Below, piece by piece: positions 59,222 to 64,000 of a stretch of DNA of 64,000 bases. The notes beneath the pieces were generated by a model. It had not been told where the DNA came from. It was given only the letters and a program-made list of their open reading frames with translations, and made no database searches. The DNA comes from Polytrichum commune. Lineage: Eukaryota; Streptophyta; Polytrichopsida; Polytrichales; Polytrichaceae. Position 1 is the first letter of the stretch. Each line of letters opens with the position of its first letter. The stretch covers positions 21,328,001 through 21,392,000 of the forward strand of contig OX485806.1 in the NCBI GenBank assembly GCA_950295325.1, in the 5' to 3' direction. Made by a program: the position numbers and the translations under genes.

Positions 59222-62200
59222 CTCGCCTTGGTCGTGCCTCGACGACGTTGATGCCGGCATCGCGTGCGCTGCCCCACCTCTGTCACCGCTGCCTCCGACG
59301 ACGACGTCAGCCGCAACCTGCTCCTGCAAAGGCTGACTGTCAGGCCTTTGTCCCAACCCAACCTCCGCATGCGCATCATGCATTGGTTCATCGACTGGGT
59401 TAGGAGTAGAGGTATCACTAGGCCCTTGCGGGCCTTCAACATCTAACATGGGCTCGTCCACCGGGGTCTGGTCGGGGACGGGGTTTGGGTCGGCCGACCC
59501 AAACCCTGCTGCTTGGCGAGCGTCGCTATGGGACGCTGCAACGTCGGCACTGTTTGGGTCGGACGACCCAAACATGTGCGGGTCGTCCCGCTGGTGGTGT
59601 GGGGGCAAGAGGATGGGAGGCCGAAGCGGCGGGGGCGCCAACGAGCTGGAAGCTCCGGGGACGCGCCAAAGGTTGGGGTCGTCCACCTGCTGGACGGGCG
59701 CGTAAGGGCGGGCGTGAGGCTGCAGCAAATGCCCGAAGCTGAAGGACTGCTGCGGCGTGGGCCGCGGGCCGATATCCTGTGGAGGGAAGCCTGCGGGCAA
59801 GTGAGGGAATGAACTCGGGGGAGCCATCACCAATCCCTGCGCCAGCATGCCCTGGATCATTTGCGTGATCAGGTCCGCTTGGGACGGAGGTGGGGCCATC
59901 GCCCTTTGCCGCTCCTGCTCCAACAGGAGAGCCCTCAACTCCGCGACTTCGTTGCGGACCGAGGGCTCCTCGGTGGCGGCCTTTTGCAATTGGACGCGCT
60001 GCTCCTCGTCCCGGAGCATCTTCGCGTTGGCCTCCTCCATGGTGAGGACCTCGGGTTTCACCCTCACATTCCCGGCGAACGCTCCGGGGGAGGCAGGATC
60101 CGACCTTAGCCTCTTCGCGAGCTCCATGTCGTCCTCGTCTTCGGAGCTTATGGCGATCGTCTCCTCCACCGCATAGTCCCCGTACAGCTTCTTGCCCTTC
60201 AGCATTCGCCGCTCCCTGAAGGTGGCTGTGAGCCCAAAATGGTGCCCACATGTGGTGATTAACTCTTCGAAACCAATTTTAGTTTGACTTTGATGTGTTA
60301 TGATTATTCACAAAACATAAAAAGAGTGAAGTGTGGTTTGGATTTAAGTTTAGGCTTTAGAATGTGTTGTGTGATTATTTCAAGGTTGAATTCAATAAGA
60401 GTATGCCTTGATATTGTGAGTAGGGGGTAAGGTGAAGCAAGGTGAGCTCCGCGGGTTAAATGCCCACTTTTGGATCCACCTTGGTAGTTTAGGAAGAAGG
60501 AAGCTTGGTGGAAGGGGATTAGTCCCTACTTTGAAGGTGAAGGTTAAGGGATTGTGATTGGAGGTGCTAATCCTCTCACCCTATCCTCTCCCTCTCTCCC
60601 TCTCTCCCTCTCTCCCTCTCTCCCTTTTTGCTACTTAAGGTGGTTTCTCTCTCATTTTCCTCTCTCTCCATCAAGCGCTCTCAAGAGAGCAAGCTCTTAA
60701 AGAGCTTGAGCCACGTGTGTGAGACATTAGTTCTTAGTGAAGTTAATTAGTTAAGCTCTCTCTCTCAATGCCTCCCAATTGAGGGAGCTCTTAGAGTTTA
60801 AAGTTGCACGTGTTGATTAGTTAGTAGTTAGTGGAATTAGTGTGTTAGATTAGTTTATTATTTAGGAGCAAGGAAAAAGAAAGAAGAAGAAAAACTTAGA
60901 AAACATGTGATTAGGGAAGGAGAGAGTTTGGATTAGGGTGCAACTAGTGGTTGGGATACCCATTCGGGTATTATAACTTCATATACTGAAATCAGAAGGC
61001 AGCTGGGCTTGGAGGTTAGACCACCCGAGACTGGAACAGAAGGCAGCTGGGCTCGGTAAGTTAGGCCACACCGCGACTGTAATCAGAAGGCAGCTGGGCT
61101 TGGAGGCTAGACCACCCGGGACTGGAACAGAAGGCAGTTGGGCTCGGTAAGTTAGGCCACACCACGACTGTAATCAGAAGGCAGCTGGGTTGCCTAGCAA
61201 CAATTCATTTAGACTATCTAGGGGTTAGCGAGGCTAGCTCAAGTAGTAAGTATTAGCACATAAAAAACTAGATCACATTAGGCCATCTTTAGTGGTAGCC
61301 AAGAAGTTATATTCATTTAGGCTAGTTGGTGCCACGTGTGGGTTTGTATGAGTGTGTTTAACCATTGAGAAAAGTGTTTTTCAACACTTGCACCTCTTGG
61401 TCAAAATAACTCACTTGCATTATTAATGGAGAATGTGGAAGATTCTTGCAATGGCAAGAAAAAGGAAGTGAAGATTAAACGAGCGAGGGGAATGTCCTTA
61501 AGGGCATGTGTGGCTAAAGCCACGGGTTGGACGCTTGAGAAAGCCAACTCTACCACAAGCCAAGAGGCTAACATTAATAAAGTACAATGAGTGGAAACAA
61601 TATGTGTTCTTTTGGACATAAAAATTACTTTGCACATGGTTCAAGTTTGTAAGAGATACATGTGACTCGCAAAGCCATCACCCGGACTAGGACGCTTAAA
61701 GGTGGTGGATTTGGCCTCACAGTGGCCGTCGCATCCCTCGAATACATGTCCTTCGCATCGGCCACCGTTAGGACGGGCACTAGCTTGCTCTGCGGCGTGG
61801 CAGCCCGAATGGCCTTCTTCCGCTGAGGGGCCTCGAATTCTTGAGTGAATCCTGTTGCCCCTTCCTCGACCTCCCCCTCCACTTTCTTTGCTTCCTCCTC
61901 ATCCTCCTCTTCCTCCCCCTCCTCCGCAACCTCGCCACCTGCTCCCATAGACGGATTGCCCGGATGCAACCCGATGAGCGGCTCTGGCAATTGAACGGGG
62001 GCCCGTATGGCGAATTCACCCGGGTTGATTCGCCTTGCCATATCCAAAGGATTCTCGCCCCCCTCGACGATCTCTTCGACGTAGGATCCGGGTATCCAGT
62101 CGAGGATGTCCATTCTCTTAGCCAGCGCCTTCTGGGTCCTGTAGAATTGAACATCGGCATCCTCCACATAGGAGTAGATGTTCAACCCAGACATCTGCAC

Positions 62201-64000
62201 AATCAAAATCAATACTATTAGTATCACCAAATGAACAAATAATGGAAAATGACATCCAAAACAAAATAAGAATAGTTAGTTTGGGTCGAGCGACCCAAAC
62301 CGTCCATATAGTTCCTTCAGGTTATTTACTTACCATGGCTGCGAAAACCGGTTTGGAGCCCCCGAAGACGTTGAAGATGCAGTCCCCTCTCTTCGTGAGG
62401 GTCCTCATCATCCGCAGGTAGAACTCCATGCGCAACTCATCCGCGGGGTAGTTGGCGTACTTCGCCTCGTCGTACAAGCTTCTGCTGGAGCCCAACCCTT
62501 CTTGGACTTGGAAGAGCTTCTCCATCCTGGCTATGGGATGGTTTGGCACCTTAAGCAGCTCAGCTTTGTACACAAAGTACAAGCACAGCACGTTGACGAT
62601 CCTCGTCTTCTTGTCTTTCAGCGTGCTGTACGCCCCCTCCGCCGGTACAGCAACGTAGTGAGATTTTGAGACGGCGTACTCTGGCTGCAATTTCCGCACG
62701 ATCTCGTACACCTGCTCTGTCCTCCTGTCCTCGACAATCCACAGCCAGACGTCGACCTCCCTGAATTTGGGGCTGCCGTAATCCACAAACTTCGTGAAGA
62801 ACGGCTCGTAGAACGGGGTGCTCATTGTCCCCTCGAATGAGGCTCCAGGGATGTTCCTGAAGTCTATCATTCCGAAGGGGAAGCGGTCCCCGGCTTTTGT
62901 CCTGATAGCCTTCCTGGCATCAGGGCCCGGCCAGCCTTGGATCTTGAGAGGCTTGAGGGTGACCAAATTGAAGTAGGCGTCGCCCTCGAAGCTGACGATC
63001 TTCTTCTCCTTTATAAAGTTGGAGAAGGCACGCGTGGAGTGTTCGGGAAGCGCTCGGTTCTTCCCCCCCTTCACAAGCTTGGACTTCAGGAAGTCGTCTC
63101 CCGCCTCCCTGATGAGTGCCGCCATGGACGCACTGGTGAACTTGTAGTCGGCTTTGAATGCCCTCCAGTGCGCCTCGTCGACCTCTCCATCCACTATGAG
63201 CTTCTTCTCCGGCACCAGCTTGTGCAGCTCCTTGACGATGGTCGTCTTCTTTTTCCTATTCTCCGTCCATTCCTTCATGGTGTAGCATGAAGGGACGAAG
63301 ATTTTGGGCTTGATGAAGACGATTTTCGGGTGGATCCAGCATCTCTTCGTAGTCGGCTGCACGTGGAGGATGTGGGACGCCGCCTTTCTCATCTCTGTCT
63401 TCGAGAGACCTTGAAGAGCTCTGAAGAACTCCCTCACCAGAGGCTTCATTTGCTTGAAGCGCGGAGTCTGGTTGAAGAGCATGCCGGTGTCGGGATCCAT
63501 GAGGTCCCCCGTCTCGTGTTTCTCGAAAACACTCTTCCATCTCCCCCACACGGAGTCAGACGCTGTGATCAAATAAATTTCTCCTCTTAGCTCGTTGTAC
63601 TTCTTTTGCTTGTGGGAAGCGTTTTCAATCGAGGAGAATTTGTTGATCATCTGGTATTTGAAGTCCTACACATGAAGTAAACAACACACGTTAGAAAACT
63701 GCGAATACAAAGTTTGGGTCGATCGACCCAAACTATAAACCTGACGAGAAAAAGAAAACAATGCAAGAGTTTGGGTCGATCGACCCAAACTATAAACCTG
63801 ACGAGAAAAAGTAAACAGTGCAAGAGTTTGGGTCGATCGACCCAAACATACTCACCTCCCATTTTGGGTTCTTGTCTTTAGCATTCTCCCTTTCTTTGGG
63901 AGGCCTGCCGTAAAACTCCCACACCTCCCTCGAGGCCATGATGTTCCGAATCCAGGATGCCTGGTACGCCCTCTTCTTGTTCCCCATGTTGAAGAAGCGT
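59222..64000 (-). CDS. Methyltransferase-like multi-exon gene, 5' end beyond the window
   Basis: Exons: beyond 64000 to 63856, 63665-62334, 62194-61682 and about 60225-59222, all with GT-AG borders; the first two junctions are phase 0. The second exon ends DCIFNVFGGSKPVFAAM and the third begins MSGLNIYSYVEDADVQFY. Together they resemble the nucleotide-binding core of a class I DNA methyltransferase (F-x-G-G...A...V-x-x-E-D-x-x-F). No canonical DPPY/NPPY catalytic motif is visible; FGMIDFRNIPG is the nearest candidate. A Glu-rich stretch, then a Pro/Gln-rich linker follow. The last exon ends GGCGAG/GTAATG in phase 0, and the FCP1-like exon at 58707 begins in phase 0, so one transcript is likely. 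It could be a host gene or cargo of a very large transposon. The 60.2-61.7 kb junction is not frame-proven. Confidence 0.5.
59481..59506. repeat. 26-bp perfect palindrome in coding sequence
   Basis: Arms GGGTTTGGGTCGG and its complement, with no loop. On the minus strand it is read in frame as GFGSADPNP within the linker exon. Confidence 0.9.
59551..59574. repeat. 24-bp palindrome in coding sequence
   Basis: Arms TGTTTGGGTCG around the centre GA. On the minus strand it is read in the same frame as the 59481 copy, giving MFGSSDPN. Confidence 0.9.
60586..60626. repeat. (TCTCCCTC)n simple repeat
   Basis: About five 8-bp units, pyrimidine-only strand, within an intron. Confidence 0.9.
60991..61193. 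repeat. 91-bp tandem repeat, each unit a dimer of about 45 bp
   Basis: ATCAGAAGGCAGCTGGGCTT starts at 60991 and 61082, and a third, partial unit starts at 61173. Within each unit the half beginning ACAGAAGGCAGCTGGGCTCG is a diverged copy of the first half. Confidence 0.88.
62279..62300. repeat. Palindrome GTTTGGGTCG/CGACCCAAAC in an intron
   Basis: 10-bp arms around the centre AG, in the 139-bp intron between the two methyltransferase-like exons. Confidence 0.9.
63711..63848. repeat. 57-bp tandem array carrying three palindromes
   Basis: Palindromes with the self-complementary centre AT start at 63711, 63768 and 63825, exactly 57 bp apart. The spacer reads ATAAACCTGACGAGAAAAAG and onward. 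The array nearly fills the 190-bp intron between the first two exons seen. ORFs that read through it are artefacts of the stop-free palindrome. Confidence 0.92.

Larger units (their letters stand above)
60226..61681. other. Large intron with simple repeats
   Basis: About 1.46 kb between the acidic exon and the linker exon. It contains (TCTCCCTC)n at 60586-60626 and the 91-bp array at 60991-61193. A TATA-free CT-rich stretch is followed by TCAAGAGAGC and AAGAGCTTG palindromic words. It may be an inserted LTR-like or MITE-like sequence, but no ends were defined. Confidence 0.4.

Noticed and set aside
59526-60251. 241-codon alternative minus-strand frame and plus-strand frames in GC-rich DNA
   Set aside because: Composition is Arg/Gly/Ala-rich as expected of a shifted frame; the 59222-60225 frame has a leucine-rich helix and correct splice borders.
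63647-63862. 71-codon ORF with WVDRPKL repeated three times
   Set aside because: It is the 57-bp palindrome array in an intron, flanked by good splice sites of the real gene.

Overview
The window is nuclear DNA from a plant-lineage (streptophyte) eukaryote. Genes are split by GT-AG introns, and an exon pair at 44.3-44.8 kb encodes pieces of the ER protein TRAP-beta with plant-like sequence. Nearly everything else is transposon-derived, as in a large repeat-rich genome. A charophyte such as Chara, or a spore-bearing land plant, would fit, but the species is a low-confidence guess. I saw no bacterial operon, CRISPR array, rRNA or tRNA.

1-18.8 kb is AT-rich and has no convincing gene. It is a patchwork of small non-autonomous DNA transposons, several with readable terminal inverted repeats (TIRs) and target-site duplications (TSDs). 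They are a pogo/Emigrant-like MITE (3872-4306, TA TSD), Tourist/Harbinger-like MITEs (2919-3280 and 15017-15514), two copies of one hAT-type MITE family with different perfect 8-bp TSDs (4495-5040 and 17639-18226), and fold-back repeats.

18779-27730 is a complete-looking 8.95-kb CACTA (EnSpm) element with CACTAGT ends and a CAT TSD. It carries a broken TNPA-like gene on the minus strand and a scrap of what may be a TNP2 C-terminus on the plus strand. A 1.1-kb hAT derivative (27893-28976) that keeps the hAT dimerisation tail follows, then a 1.07-kb Harbinger-type element (29371-30440). 30.4-39 kb holds weak gene relics, one 183-codon ORF and a 25-bp tandem array. 39.2-43.7 kb is a multi-exon TNP2-like (CACTA-type) transposase pseudogene with at least four in-frame stops.

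47.8-64 kb appears to be one large minus-strand locus. Upstream exons (59222-64000) resemble a degenerate DNA methyltransferase, followed by a Pro/Gln-rich linker. Downstream exons encode an FCP1/HAD phosphatase-like domain with an altered DxD motif, then a charged tail (58707-47769). Splice phases suggest these belong to one transcript. The FCP1 domain is split by about 9 kb of inserted DNA (about 49.1-58.1 kb). That insert holds two convergent genes: an intact 719-codon RING-like protein and a DDE-type transposase that is open except for one in-frame TAG. A 10-bp-armed palindrome (GTTTGGGTCG/CGACCCAAAC) recurs through the host locus, in introns and twice in frame inside an exon; a longer-armed version lies in the Harbinger-like MITE at 3057-3089.
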